Source of the DNA: Pseudoselenomonas ruminis
GTDB taxonomy: Bacteria; Bacillota; Negativicutes; Selenomonadales; Selenomonadaceae
Assembly: GCF_008271295.1 (NCBI RefSeq)
Contig: NZ_VTOY01000005.1
Span: forward strand, 81,869-145,868
Direction of reading: 5' to 3'
DNA: 64,000 nucleotides
A program made the translations under genes and the position numbers. Shown here in pieces: positions 43,317-51,637 of this stretch; the stretch's first letter is position 1; each line of letters starts with the position of its first letter. The notes below the pieces were generated by a model. That model ran no database searches, was not told the DNA's origin, and saw only the letters and a program-made list of their open reading frames with translations.

Positions 43317-44465
43317 TCAATTTTTTGGTTTTGCGAAAATCATCCGGCCGGCTGCTGTCTGCAATGCCGACGTAACTTCCACTTCAATCATCTCATTCAT
43401 GAAACGATGGCCGCCCTCAATGACAATCATCGTCCCATCATCAAGATAGGCAACCCCCTGTCCGGGTTCTTTGCCCGCTTTGACCACCGTCACCTGCATG
43501 TTCTCACCGGGGATAACCACCGGTTTAACGGCATTGGACAACTCATTGATATTGAGGACTTCCACGCCACGCAGCTGGGCCACCTTGTTCAGGTTAAAGT
43601 CATTGGTGATAATCTTGCCGCCTACCTGCTGGCCAAGGCGCACGAGTTTGGAATCCACTTCCGCAATATCCTCAAAATCCACATTGGTCACTTCTACCTT
43701 TACCCGGGTGCCCTGACGAATGCGCTGAAGGATATCCAAGCCGCGCCGCCCCCGCGTGCGTTTGAGAACATCCGATGAGTCCGCGATATGCTGCAGTTCC
43801 TCCAGCACAAATACCGGAATCAGCAGTGTTCCTTCGATAAACCCGGTATCACAGATATCGGCGATGCGCCCATCGATAATTACGCTGGTATCCAGCAATT
43901 TATACTGGGTGTCTCCCGTAAGCTTGGGAGCTTCTTCTGCCGAAGCCGCTTTCGCAGGCTCATGATTTTTCGCCACGGCCTTCATAAACTTTGGAATAAA
44001 GTCAAACGCTCCGGCGAGCTCCTTGCGCTTGCGAATCATAATCGTGATTCCCAAATAGCCAAATACGATACTAAAGATGACCGGGATATACTCACCGACA
44101 ACCGGGATTTTAGAAAAGGCATAGCCCAAAAGATTAGCAAAGATAAGTCCGAGAAGAAGTCCCACCGCGCCGGCAATCACATCGTGAGTCGGCATCTTAT
44201 TCAGCTGTACTTCCACCTTGGCAGAAAAACGCTTGAGCTTGTGGATAAAATACGACGAGAGGACAAAGCCAATGACTCCGCCTAAAACTGCTCCGAGCAG
44301 GATGCACACAAAACCAGCCACCGTGAGTTTAATCCACCCCATATCCGCCTGAAGAATCTCCGTACTGATAAAAGACGTCAGCAAGGGAGATGCCAGGTTC
44401 AAGAGGGCACCACCAGCAATTGCCATAAACAACGTAATAAAAAAACGCAATACACGATCCAGCAT
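43317..44465 (-). CDS. PIN/TRAM domain membrane protein (YacL-like)
   Basis: 382 residues. Four membrane segments (about 8-28, 44-72, 96-115, 125-145) are followed by a PIN nuclease-fold domain (KLLDTSVIIDGRIADICDTGF, TRGRRGLDIL, KIITNDFNLNKVAQLRGV) and a C-terminal TRAM domain (PGQGVAYLDDGTMIVIEGG). This matches Bacillus YacL, placed ahead of ispD there too. A nuclease role is likely from the acidic PIN residues but is not proven. AGGAGG precedes the ATG. Confidence 0.93.
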   Translation of the reverse strand: MLDRVLRFFITLFMAIAGGALLNLASPLLTSFISTEILQADMGWIKLTVAGFVCILLGAVLGGVIGFVLSSYFIHKLKRFSAKVEVQLNKMPTHDVIAGAVGLLLGLIFANLLGYAFSKIPVVGEYIPVIFSIVFGYLGITIMIRKRKELAGAFDFIPKFMKAVAKNHEPAKAASAEEAPKLTGDTQYKLLDTSVIIDGRIADICDTGFIEGTLLIPVFVLEELQHIADSSDVLKRTRGRRGLDILQRIRQGTRVKVEVTNVDFEDIAEVDSKLVRLGQQVGGKIITNDFNLNKVAQLRGVEVLNINELSNAVKPVVIPGENMQVTVVKAGKEPGQGVAYLDDGTMIVIEGGHRFMNEMIEVEVTSALQTAAGRMIFAKPKN

Positions 44466-44611
44466 ACTTCCACCTCCTTTCCTACTTATATAATGATACT
44501 ATAAAATCAGTATAGACAATTTATCCCTGTACTGTCAACCTAACGGCGGCAATCCCGCCGATTCTTAATCAAATGCCAATCTCCTGCGGTTGGCATTGTC
44601 CTGCGATACAA

Positions 44612-44644
44612 AAAGAGGGCTGTACCATTCGTACAACCCTCTTT
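44612..44644 (-). terminator. carD terminator
   Basis: Stem AAAGAGGG-C-TGTAC / GTACA-A-CCCTCTTT (one mismatch) with T-run on the minus strand. Confidence 0.8.
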
Positions 44645-44655
44645 CCAGGCGGGAA

Positions 44656-45150
44656 TCAATGTTTGTAACGATTCTGGGCTAAAATATCTTCCAGCCAGTT
44701 TTCGACTTCCTCCGGAGTCTTATGACAGGCGTATACCAGTTCACTGACCAGGATTTGTTTGGCAAGGTCCAACAGACGGCGTTCCCCTGAGGAAATCTTC
44801 CGTCTTTGATCCTGAAGAATCAAATTGCGGGCAACAGCAGCCACATCACAGATATCTCCACTTTTCATCCGGTCAAGATTCTCATGGAAGCGCTTATTCC
44901 AGCTTCCCATGGCCCGTTCAGGCTTATCCTCAAGCACATTCCGGACCTCTTCCACCTGGGAACTCGAGATGACATCACGCAAACCAATGTTATCGACATT
45001 GTCGGTGGGAATCATCACCTTCATATTCCCGAGTGGCATCTGAAGAACATAATACGATTTTCCTTCACCCAGAACTTCACAATTCTCGATTCCGGCAATC
45101 ACACCGGCGCCATGCATCGGATAGACCACCTTGTCTCCTACCTGCAGCAA
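44656..45150 (-). CDS. CarD/CdnL family transcriptional regulator
   Basis: 164 residues. The RNA-polymerase-interacting Tudor-like domain occupies the N-terminus (LQVGDKVVYPMHGAGVIAGIE, VMIPTDNVDNIGLRDVIS) and a helical DNA-binding domain follows (SWNKRFHENLDRMKSGDICDVAAVARNL). CarD proteins stabilise open promoter complexes, chiefly at rRNA promoters. TTG 45150 is the best start because GGGGG lies 7 nt upstream, and the family normally begins about there. Confidence 0.9.
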   Translation of the reverse strand: MLQVGDKVVYPMHGAGVIAGIENCEVLGEGKSYYVLQMPLGNMKVMIPTDNVDNIGLRDVISSSQVEEVRNVLEDKPERAMGSWNKRFHENLDRMKSGDICDVAAVARNLILQDQRRKISSGERRLLDLAKQILVSELVYACHKTPEEVENWLEDILAQNRYKH

Positions 45151-45333
45151 ACACACACCCCCTATAATCAATATGACGTGGCAGTACCAAATGCTGCCTG
45201 CCTCTATATTATAACATTATTTTCAATGAATTTCAAAAGCAAATCTTGTATTTTAGCATACAAATATATTCGAGTCAAGAGCAGTGTGTCATAAATATTA
45301 TAAATTGAGGAAATTAATTGTGAAAATACAAAA

Positions 45334-45368
45334 ATTGCGGAATCAGGCATTGTACCCAATTCCGCAAT
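45334..45368 (-). terminator. gpsA terminator
   Basis: Perfect 10-bp stem ATTGCGGAAT / ATTCCGCAAT followed on the minus strand by TTTTTG. Confidence 0.8.
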
Positions 45369-45384
45369 ATATCCCACCAGAACC

Positions 45385-46350
45385 TCAAGCCAGTTCCGAT
45401 TTCGTCTGCCGTAAAAAAAGCTGTGTCAACTGTTCTTTCGGGTCTTTGTGATTGTGGACAATTTCATAAACCGTCGCACAAATAGGAAGTTCTACCTGAT
45501 ATTGTTCAGAAAGCTCCATCAGCGCCTCAACCGTATATACCCCTTCCGCCAGTTTAGCAAACGGCTTGCCGATAATTAGGTCTTCCCCGAAACGGCGGTT
45601 GTTGCTGTGCGGCGAAAACAGCGTTGCTTCATAATCGCCCAGATGAGAAAGTCCATAGACCGTCATCTTATCCCCACCCATCTTTTCAATGAGCCGGGAT
45701 AATTCCCTCGTACCACGGGCCATCAAAGCGCCCTTGAGGCTGCCGTAACCGAAACCGTCTAACATGCCCGCAGCCAGTCCCACGACGTTCTTCGCCGCAG
45801 CGCCGATTTCCGTTCCCAAGAGGTCTTCGCCATAATAAAAGCGGATGAGCGAACTCGAAAACGAATCGACCAATTCTTTGGTCAAATCCATATCATCGGA
45901 GGCGATGACCATGCAGTTAGGAACCTTCCGGATAAAGTCCTGGACATGGCCAGGTCCCACCCAGACAGCCACCGGCACCTCGTCACCGACGGCCTCATGG
46001 AAAACTTCTGACAGGCGTTTGCCCGTGCCGATTTCCAACCCCTTCATGCAAAGGACAAAGCGTTTACCGGCCAGATTTCCCAAAGCCTTGAGCTGTGCCC
46101 CAAAGCTGCGCAGCTGCTGGCTGCTGATCGAAATCACGATTGTATCCGCATGCTCTACCGCACGCTTTAAATCATCCGTCAGCGAAACGGCTTCCGGCAG
46201 CTCCAGATATTCATTCTTGTGCTGCTCTTTCAATTCCTGCAAATGCTTGGAGCCCTTGCGTCCCCAAAGCATCACATCATGGCCAATAAAATTGGCATAC
46301 CATGCATGGAATGTCCCCCAACGGCCACACCCCAGAACTGTTACCTTCAT
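45385..46350 (-). CDS. gpsA: NAD(P)H-dependent glycerol-3-phosphate dehydrogenase
   Basis: 321 residues. Rossmann glycine motif TVLGCGRWGTFHAWY (GxGxWG), KGLEIGTGKRLSEV, the catalytic Lys in GTEIGAAAKNVVGLAAGMLDGFGYG, and SHLGDYEATLFSPHSNNRRFG. It reduces dihydroxyacetone phosphate to sn-glycerol-3-phosphate for phospholipids. It overlaps tcdA by 4 nt. It lacks the usual plsY and der neighbours. Confidence 0.94.
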   Translation of the reverse strand: MKVTVLGCGRWGTFHAWYANFIGHDVMLWGRKGSKHLQELKEQHKNEYLELPEAVSLTDDLKRAVEHADTIVISISSQQLRSFGAQLKALGNLAGKRFVLCMKGLEIGTGKRLSEVFHEAVGDEVPVAVWVGPGHVQDFIRKVPNCMVIASDDMDLTKELVDSFSSSLIRFYYGEDLLGTEIGAAAKNVVGLAAGMLDGFGYGSLKGALMARGTRELSRLIEKMGGDKMTVYGLSHLGDYEATLFSPHSNNRRFGEDLIIGKPFAKLAEGVYTVEALMELSEQYQVELPICATVYEIVHNHKDPKEQLTQLFLRQTKSELA

Positions 46351-47120
46351 GCCGATACCTCCGTTTTTGCGCCGGTTATATCGCGTACCACCTCACCGGC
46401 GATAATCAGCCCGACAACTGACGGGACAAAGGAAATACTGCCAGGAACCGCCCGCTTCTTATCACAGTTATTGGCACTTCCCGGCGGGCAGATACAATTT
46501 TTGCCGCAGCCGCTCTGCTTGACAGCCAACGGCTTTTCCTTGGAATAAACCACTTTGAGCTTCTTCACGCGGTTCTCTTTCATTTTTTTGCGCATAACAC
46601 GGGCAATGGGGTCCACGCTGGTTTTGTAGATATCCGCTACCTCAAACTTCGTCGGGTCCAGTTTATTGCCAGCGCCCATGCTGCAGATAATCGGGATATT
46701 GAGGTCACGGCATTGCAGCACAAGGTTGATTTTTCCCGTAACCGTATCAATTGCATCTACCACGTAATCATAATGCTGCGTGAAAAATTTATCGGCATTT
46801 TCCGGCAGGTAGAAATCCTCGATGGTATCGACCACCGCCTTGGGATTGATATCCAGGATACGCTCTTTCATCATCTGCGTCTTCGCCTGGCCAACCGTCT
46901 TTGACGTGGCATGAATCTGGCGATTGATATTCGTCAAACAAATAAGATCGTTATCAATCAGCACCAGATGACCTACGCCAGCTCTTGCCAATCCTTCGGC
47001 GACGAAAGAACCAACACCACCGACGCCAAAAATCGCCACCGTGCTGTTTGCCAGTTTCTCCATTCTCTCTTCTCCCAGCAAAAGTTCCGTACGGGAGAAT
47101 CTACCTAAATTACTCAACAC
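46347..47120 (-). CDS. tcdA: tRNA threonylcarbamoyladenosine dehydratase (TcdA/CsdL)
   Basis: About 257 residues, E1-like. ATP-binding GVGGVGSFVAEGLARAGVGHLVLIDND, INRQIHATSKTVGQ, and the DAIDTVTGKINLV loop. The C-terminal part has CGKNCICPPGSANNC before SISFVPSVVGLIIAGEVVRDI. It cyclises the t6A modification of ANN-decoding tRNAs. GTG 47120 (or TTG 47117) is favoured because AAAGGA lies 5-8 nt upstream; the frame extends to 47150 without a ribosome site. Coupled to gpsA by ATGA overlap. Confidence 0.93.
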   Translation of the reverse strand: MLSNLGRFSRTELLLGEERMEKLANSTVAIFGVGGVGSFVAEGLARAGVGHLVLIDNDLICLTNINRQIHATSKTVGQAKTQMMKERILDINPKAVVDTIEDFYLPENADKFFTQHYDYVVDAIDTVTGKINLVLQCRDLNIPIICSMGAGNKLDPTKFEVADIYKTSVDPIARVMRKKMKENRVKKLKVVYSKEKPLAVKQSGCGKNCICPPGSANNCDKKRAVPGSISFVPSVVGLIIAGEVVRDITGAKTEVSA

Positions 47121-47283
47121 ATTAATCCTTTCTCGTCCTCTAATAAACACTATAATTATAACGCCGTTGTTCTAGTTTTTCCACCAGCAAAACTTTCTCA
47201 TCGATACGATCAAAAAAGGGCTGTGAAATTACAGTTTGCAGGGGAGTAATACCCAGTTCATGTTCGAGGTAAGTCGCCGGCGA

Positions 47284-47472
47284 CGGGGGCCCCAGTACCA
47301 ACGCTCCACCGGTGACAACCCGCTACAAGAAATTTTTGCCTTTTAATTAAGAGTTGGAAAACAGTTAAACGCGCTTCGCTTGGACGAAACTGCTTTTCCA
47401 ACGAGAACGCAGGCAAAAATTTCTTGCTTCACGCGGAACGTCAAGGCTACGCTTATGGTACTGGGGCCCCCG
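47284..47472 (+). repeat. Palindromic unit A of the composite element
   Basis: Three nested perfect or near-perfect stems. Outer 17 bp: 47284-47300 with 47456-47472 (CGGGGGCCCCAGTACCA). Middle 15 bp: CAAGAAATTTTTGCC at 47326-47340 with 47412-47426. Inner: GTTGGAAAA/TTTTCCAAC plus CAGTT/AACTG at 47353-47366 and 47388-47402. The apical loop carries AAACGCGCTTCGCTTG (47367-47382). Confidence 0.9.
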
Positions 47473-47547
47473 CCGCCTCGGTTAGAGCTGGCACGAAGCT
47501 ACTATGCCCTCGGAGGGTGAAGCTTGGGGAAACTCGCCACATCCTCA

Positions 47548-47748
47548 GCCGCCGCTAGGGGCAGTGCCATAAACGAAGCGTTTGATGTTTTTCGTGAAGA
47601 ACGAAATTTTTATCCTCACCGTTCGTCGAAAAATTGCTACCGTTCAAGCGAAGCGCGTTTTGCAACTTTTTCGATGCTTAATTAAAGATAAAAATTTCGT
47701 TTAGGAAAACATCTCCCGCGTAGTGTTGGCACTGCCCCTAGCGGCGGC
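47548..47748 (-). repeat. Palindromic unit B of the composite element
   Basis: Same architecture as unit A, read on the opposite strand. Outer perfect 22 bp: 47548-47569 with 47727-47748 (starting GCCGCCGCTAGGGG). Middle 15 bp: AACGAAATTTTTATC at 47600-47614 with 47687-47701. Inner CGAAAAA/TTTTTCG. The loop at 47645-47661 is the complement of the unit A loop, so on the minus strand both loops read ACGCGCTTCGCTTG. Stem sequences differ from A but pairing is kept. Confidence 0.9.
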
Positions 47749-47818
47749 GAAGAGCTGATTCGAATGAGATTCTTGTAACCTGCAAACTGTAATTTGTAAA
47801 AAGTGCGTAGATAAATTC

Positions 47819-47866
47819 ATAGAAGCCTCCATAAGGTAAATGAATCGATCTTATGGAGGCTTCTAT
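47819..47866 (-). terminator. ftsZ terminator
   Basis: Perfect 17-bp stem (47819-47835 with 47850-47866), 45 nt past the ftsZ stop; a weak T-run only (TATGAATTT). It may also act on readthrough from either side. Confidence 0.6.
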
Positions 47867-47910
47867 ATTTTATGTCAATATAAAGGTTTTTTCACAGTCC
47901 CTCTTGATAA

Positions 47911-49053
47911 TTATTTCTCTTCTTTATCATCCACCGTCAGACGAAATGCCGGAATCGCAAAGGCTCCGGAAGACTTCTCCTCCGTCTTGGCAGCCGGTTT
48001 GCTCATGAATGACGGCGTATCCAGGGAAAAGGTCTCCTTTTTCACCTTGCTTTCCGGAACCTTTACCGTAGGTGATTTCATCACGACGCTGTCGACAAAA
48101 TCCGTAGCAATAATCGTTGCCTGAACTTTGCCGCCCCTCGAGTTATCGATGACCGTCCCCAGAATGATATTGACCTCTTCATCCGAGTTATCCATGATGT
48201 AACGGGTTGCCTCATCCACATCGTAGAGACTCAGACTGCTGTCGCCCGTAAGGTTGAGGATAACTCCCCGTGCCCCCTTGAGTCCTTTTTCGATAAGCGG
48301 GCTCTCGGCGGCAGCTTTTACCGCATCCATAGCACTGCGGTTGCTGCTGCCAATTCCAAGCAGTGCATCACTGCTGTCACTCTGGCGGAAGATGGTCGTG
48401 ACATCTGCGAAATCGACATTGATAACGCCCGTCGTGAGAATCAGCTCCGCTACACAATTGATGGCCTGCTTGAGCACCTTGTCCGCTGCTTCGAACGCCG
48501 ATACCAGCGTCATCCGGCGATTTTCCGGCAGCTTCATAAGATTGTCATTTTCCACGGCAATCAGCGCGTCCATCTGGGATTGCATCTTCACGATGCCTTC
48601 CATAGCCGTGCGTTTTTTGCGATTTCCCTCAAACGAAAATGGAACGGTCACAACGCCAACCGATAAAAGTCCCATTTCTTTCGCCATCCGGGCCACCACG
48701 GGTGCAGCACCAGTACCGGTGCCGCCGCCCATGCCAGCCGTGACAAAGACGAGGTCTGCTCCATTGAGCGCATCTTTGATTTTCTTTTCCTCAGCTTTTG
48801 CCGCCTTTTCACCCAGCGCTGCATCACCACCGGTACCGCGTCCACGCGTCAATGACTCACCGATTTGAATACAGCGTACGCCTGCCTGATCTACCAACTG
48901 CAATTGTTTGGCATCCGTATTGATGGCAATGAGTTCAATCTCTAAATCGTTATGCTGTCCCATGCGCATAAGAACGCTATTGCCGCCACCACCGACGCCA
49001 AACACCTTGATTTTGACTTTTGGTTTTATGATTGATGTTTCATCTGCTGTCAT
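47911..49053 (-). CDS. ftsZ: FtsZ-family tubulin-like GTPase, divergent
   Basis: 380 residues. GTP-binding signature AGMGGGTGTGAAP (about residues 106-118), N-terminal KVFGVGGGGNSVLMRM, and the T7 loop NVDFADVTTIF. The C-terminal tail ends in FAIPAFRL, resembling the FtsA/ZipA-binding peptide IPAFLR but altered. The usual ANPEVG stretch after LTRG is replaced by TGGDAALGEKA. No ftsA, mur or dcw gene is adjacent; neighbours are a repeat element and a phosphatase. It may be a second, accessory FtsZ. ATG 49053 has GAGGGG upstream. The 49054-49432 region holds a small hairpin at 49167-49203 and nothing else I recognise. Confidence 0.9.
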   Translation of the reverse strand: MTADETSIIKPKVKIKVFGVGGGGNSVLMRMGQHNDLEIELIAINTDAKQLQLVDQAGVRCIQIGESLTRGRGTGGDAALGEKAAKAEEKKIKDALNGADLVFVTAGMGGGTGTGAAPVVARMAKEMGLLSVGVVTVPFSFEGNRKKRTAMEGIVKMQSQMDALIAVENDNLMKLPENRRMTLVSAFEAADKVLKQAINCVAELILTTGVINVDFADVTTIFRQSDSSDALLGIGSSNRSAMDAVKAAAESPLIEKGLKGARGVILNLTGDSSLSLYDVDEATRYIMDNSDEEVNIILGTVIDNSRGGKVQATIIATDFVDSVVMKSPTVKVPESKVKKETFSLDTPSFMSKPAAKTEEKSSGAFAIPAFRLTVDDKEEK

Positions 49054-49394
49054 GGAACATTCCCCTCTCATTTCAACATACTTTTATAACTATTCTCCAC
49101 AATCAGGGGCTATTCCTGCCTATCGCGCAAGAAAAGTCGTCACACCTATTTCCTTGGCAAAAAAAGAAGCAGGGCTGCCTATATAAGCAGTCCTGCCTCT
49201 TCTCTCTCCACCTGTCTATCCACAGATTCAGCTGAAGAGGAATACCGCCAAACAAGCCAGAACAATTTTCAAGCTGTCAAGCTTCACGCCAAACACTTCC
49301 TAACTCCGCATCCAGCTTAATATTCGCATCTAGCAATAGATTCACCGTTTATACCGATTATACACTTGTGCCCGCAAAATAGCAATGCTAAAAA

Positions 49395-49426
49395 AAAAGA
49401 AAGATGCCACCGCGGCACCTTTCTTT
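49395..49426 (-). terminator. Phosphatase gene terminator
   Basis: Stem AAAGAAAG-A-TGCC / GGCA-C-CTTTCTTT with A/T runs, right after the stop codon. Confidence 0.8.
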
Positions 49427-49432
49427 TCTCCC

Positions 49433-50749
49433 TTATGCTGCTTTCTTTTCTGCTGCCGGCACATCCTTCGGCAGTTTATCGTAGGCACTGATGGCTTCCG
49501 CAAAACGCTGCTGAACATCCTGCAGGCGGTAAAGGCCATCTTTATTTTCCGTTAGGCCCTTGAGTTTGACCGGATAGATTTTCGGCGGGTTGTTAAGGTC
49601 TAACATCTCACGGTCACGCAGCTGGCTCGTCGACTGATACACCATGTTAAGTGATGCGTAGCTTGCACCATCCTTGCCAGCCCATTTCTCAACAACCAGT
49701 TTGCAGCCGATTGGCGTCTTCTTCTCAATGCTATCCGGAAGCTCATACGGTTCTGCGTCCAACGCAGCCAGAACACTGGCAATATTGGAATCATGCCCGC
49801 AGAGGAAGGTGAATTTACGGTCTTTCAAGGACAGTTCCTTATTCATCTCCTGCAGCAGCGGATGCGCAACATTTACCGCCACCGACGGCGCTGTGAACAA
49901 TACATCGCCATAGATATCCTTGACACTGGCGATTGTTTCCCACTCGCTCTGCTTTAGTTTGTGACCAAAAGCCGCCTTTACGGGGTCTTTTTCTTCATAA
50001 TACTGCAGGATAAACGCATCGCTGGCAGAATTTGCCTGTTTTAACGAGCCTTTCATAGCTGGTTCCTTGTTCAAATCGAGGATAATCTTCAAATCATCAT
50101 CCCGGAATTTTGTCATGCCATCTTTTTGGGCTGCTGGCGATTTGGCAAGGTCCAGGACTTTTTCCATCAACCGGTACTGCTTATCCATGTTCTTGCCGAT
50201 GCCCTGTAAACCGTCTTTCCCGCCCATGGCACTGATTTCCTGCATCGCCTGCGCGCGGAATGCCTCACTGACAAAAGTCAGCTGCGGGTTGAACACCGGG
50301 TCCATCTTGCTCGGCGCGTATTTGTGCTCGATTTTGACATTTGCTACCGGCAGCATGCCGCTGGAGAAATACTGTGCCGTCGCAATGGTGCGCTGCATGG
50401 AATTGGCATAAAACCGCACTACGCCATTTTCCGGCTGATAGTTTTCCGGCATCAGGCCCTCGGCCACCGCGTATTTGCGGAAATACTGGCCCATCATCGT
50501 CTCCAATTCGCCGCCGCGGAGCGAAAGCTCACTCGGAGCAGACGTCCAGTTAAACCAGCTGTGCGGCGTCAGTTTTGCCAAAGCAGAACCATTGCCGCTA
50601 AGGGGGGAACGGATATTATGGCGGCTCAATACCACCATTTCTTGAAGCTTATATTGCGATTCAAAAGCATCGGAATGCGGAGCTGCCGCAGCAATAGTTC
50701 CGGCAGCCATAAGAGTCAGACAACAAAGCGAAGTCAAACGTTTTAACAT
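49433..50749 (-). CDS. Histidine acid phosphatase, glucose-1-phosphatase-like
   Basis: 438 residues with a signal peptide (about 1-22, cut after AAA). The catalytic motif is LSRHNIRSP (RHNxRxP, as in E. coli Agp RHNLRAP, not RHGxRxP of typical phytases), with FYANSMQRTIATAQ and the proton-donor segment LCGHDSNIASVL. It should release phosphate from glucose-1-phosphate or phytate in the periplasm. It is monocistronic. Distinct from the known PTP-like phytases of Selenomonas. Confidence 0.88.
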   Translation of the reverse strand: MLKRLTSLCCLTLMAAGTIAAAAPHSDAFESQYKLQEMVVLSRHNIRSPLSGNGSALAKLTPHSWFNWTSAPSELSLRGGELETMMGQYFRKYAVAEGLMPENYQPENGVVRFYANSMQRTIATAQYFSSGMLPVANVKIEHKYAPSKMDPVFNPQLTFVSEAFRAQAMQEISAMGGKDGLQGIGKNMDKQYRLMEKVLDLAKSPAAQKDGMTKFRDDDLKIILDLNKEPAMKGSLKQANSASDAFILQYYEEKDPVKAAFGHKLKQSEWETIASVKDIYGDVLFTAPSVAVNVAHPLLQEMNKELSLKDRKFTFLCGHDSNIASVLAALDAEPYELPDSIEKKTPIGCKLVVEKWAGKDGASYASLNMVYQSTSQLRDREMLDLNNPPKIYPVKLKGLTENKDGLYRLQDVQQRFAEAISAYDKLPKDVPAAEKKAA

Positions 50750-50869
50750 AAATTCATCCTCCTAAACCGATTGTTCCCAAAGGCAGTTTTCAGCGCTGAA
50801 TTCTTTATCTGTCTGCATTTTATCAAATACCATCCGCACAAACAATACTGAATAATACACAATTATCCC

Positions 50870-51637
50870 CTATTTTGAACCAAGCTCTCCATCCTTCTCC
50901 CGGTCGCCGCCTGCTAAAAGCTCACTTGGCGCCATTCCCAGATAGCGTTTAAACACCTGGCAAAAATTCTTATAATCACTGAATCCGCATTCTTCTGCAA
51001 CCTCATAGATACGCCAGGTTCCTTCCTTCAGCATGACAATGCTCTGTTGCAGCCGGTATTTGGCCAGCAGGCTGCTGAACGTATTTTCTGTCTCCTCCTT
51101 GAGTTTCCGCGACAGATAGCTGACCGATACCTGCTGTTTTTCCGCAATCGGTTCTAAACTGATGCGCTGCTGCCAGCTTTTTTCAATCACTTCCACGACT
51201 GCCCGCACATAAGGGTTCCGGCTATCCCGCGCCGCCGAAAGCTCCCGTTCAAACGGCAAAGCGGAATCGCCCCGCTCTTCCGAGAGACGTTTCATAACGG
51301 CCGCCAATTCATCTTCATCCACGGGTTTTAGCAGATAGTCATCCACATGAAGGCGCATCGCTTCGCGGGCATATTCAAAGTCCGCATGACTGGTCAAAAA
51401 TACAACCTGGATTGACGCGTCAATTTCCTGTAATCGCCGCGCAAGTTCCAAGCCATCCATAACCGGCATCCGCACATCGGTCAGAACCACATCCGGAGGC
51501 ACCTTGGAAATTACTGCCAACGCTTCTTCCCCATCGGCCGCACTGCCACAGACTTCGGCCCCCATCGCCTGCCAGTCTATCGTTTCGATAAGCCCCCGCC
51601 GGATGATTTCTTCATCTTCTACGATTACCAGTTTCAG
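50870..51637 (-). CDS. Response regulator with AraC-type output (YesN-like)
   Basis: 255 residues. Receiver domain with phospho-acceptor Asp55 in VVLTDVRMPVMDG, then a C-terminal AraC-type double helix-turn-helix (about 150-245: ISLEPIAEKQQVSVSYLSRKLKEE and YEVAEECGFSDYKNFCQVFKRYLGMAPSE). ATG 51637 lies inside the kinase gene's end with AAGGAAAG upstream; the two genes overlap by 26 nt. Output of the sensory trio at 50870-54392. Confidence 0.92.
   Translation of the reverse strand: MKLVIVEDEEIIRRGLIETIDWQAMGAEVCGSAADGEEALAVISKVPPDVVLTDVRMPVMDGLELARRLQEIDASIQVVFLTSHADFEYAREAMRLHVDDYLLKPVDEDELAAVMKRLSEERGDSALPFERELSAARDSRNPYVRAVVEVIEKSWQQRISLEPIAEKQQVSVSYLSRKLKEETENTFSSLLAKYRLQQSIVMLKEGTWRIYEVAEECGFSDYKNFCQVFKRYLGMAPSELLAGGDREKDGELGSK

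Larger units (their letters stand above)
47226..47795. repeat. Composite palindromic element, about 570 bp, noncoding
   Basis: The whole element is bounded by a perfect 17-bp terminal inverted repeat, AAATTACAGTTTGCAGG at 47226-47242 and its complement at 47779-47795. It contains two nested-palindrome units in opposite orientation (47284-47472 and 47548-47748). No credible reading frame exists, and the 690-nt gap between tcdA and ftsZ holds nothing else. A further copy of one end occurs at 63916-64000. It could be a MITE-like mobile element, a structured RNA or a palindromic site. I do not recognise it. Confidence 0.85.

Noticed and set aside
44520..44610. Small RNA between the PIN/TRAM gene and carD
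   Set aside because: Two short hairpins are present but there is no clear promoter or conserved core, and the carD terminator explains the 3' part.
47226..47795. CRISPR array
   Set aside because: Repeats are inverted and nested, not direct with regular spacers, and no cas gene is present.
47226..47795. Insertion sequence with transposase
   Set aside because: No reading frame longer than a few dozen codons lies inside, so it can only be a non-autonomous or structural element.
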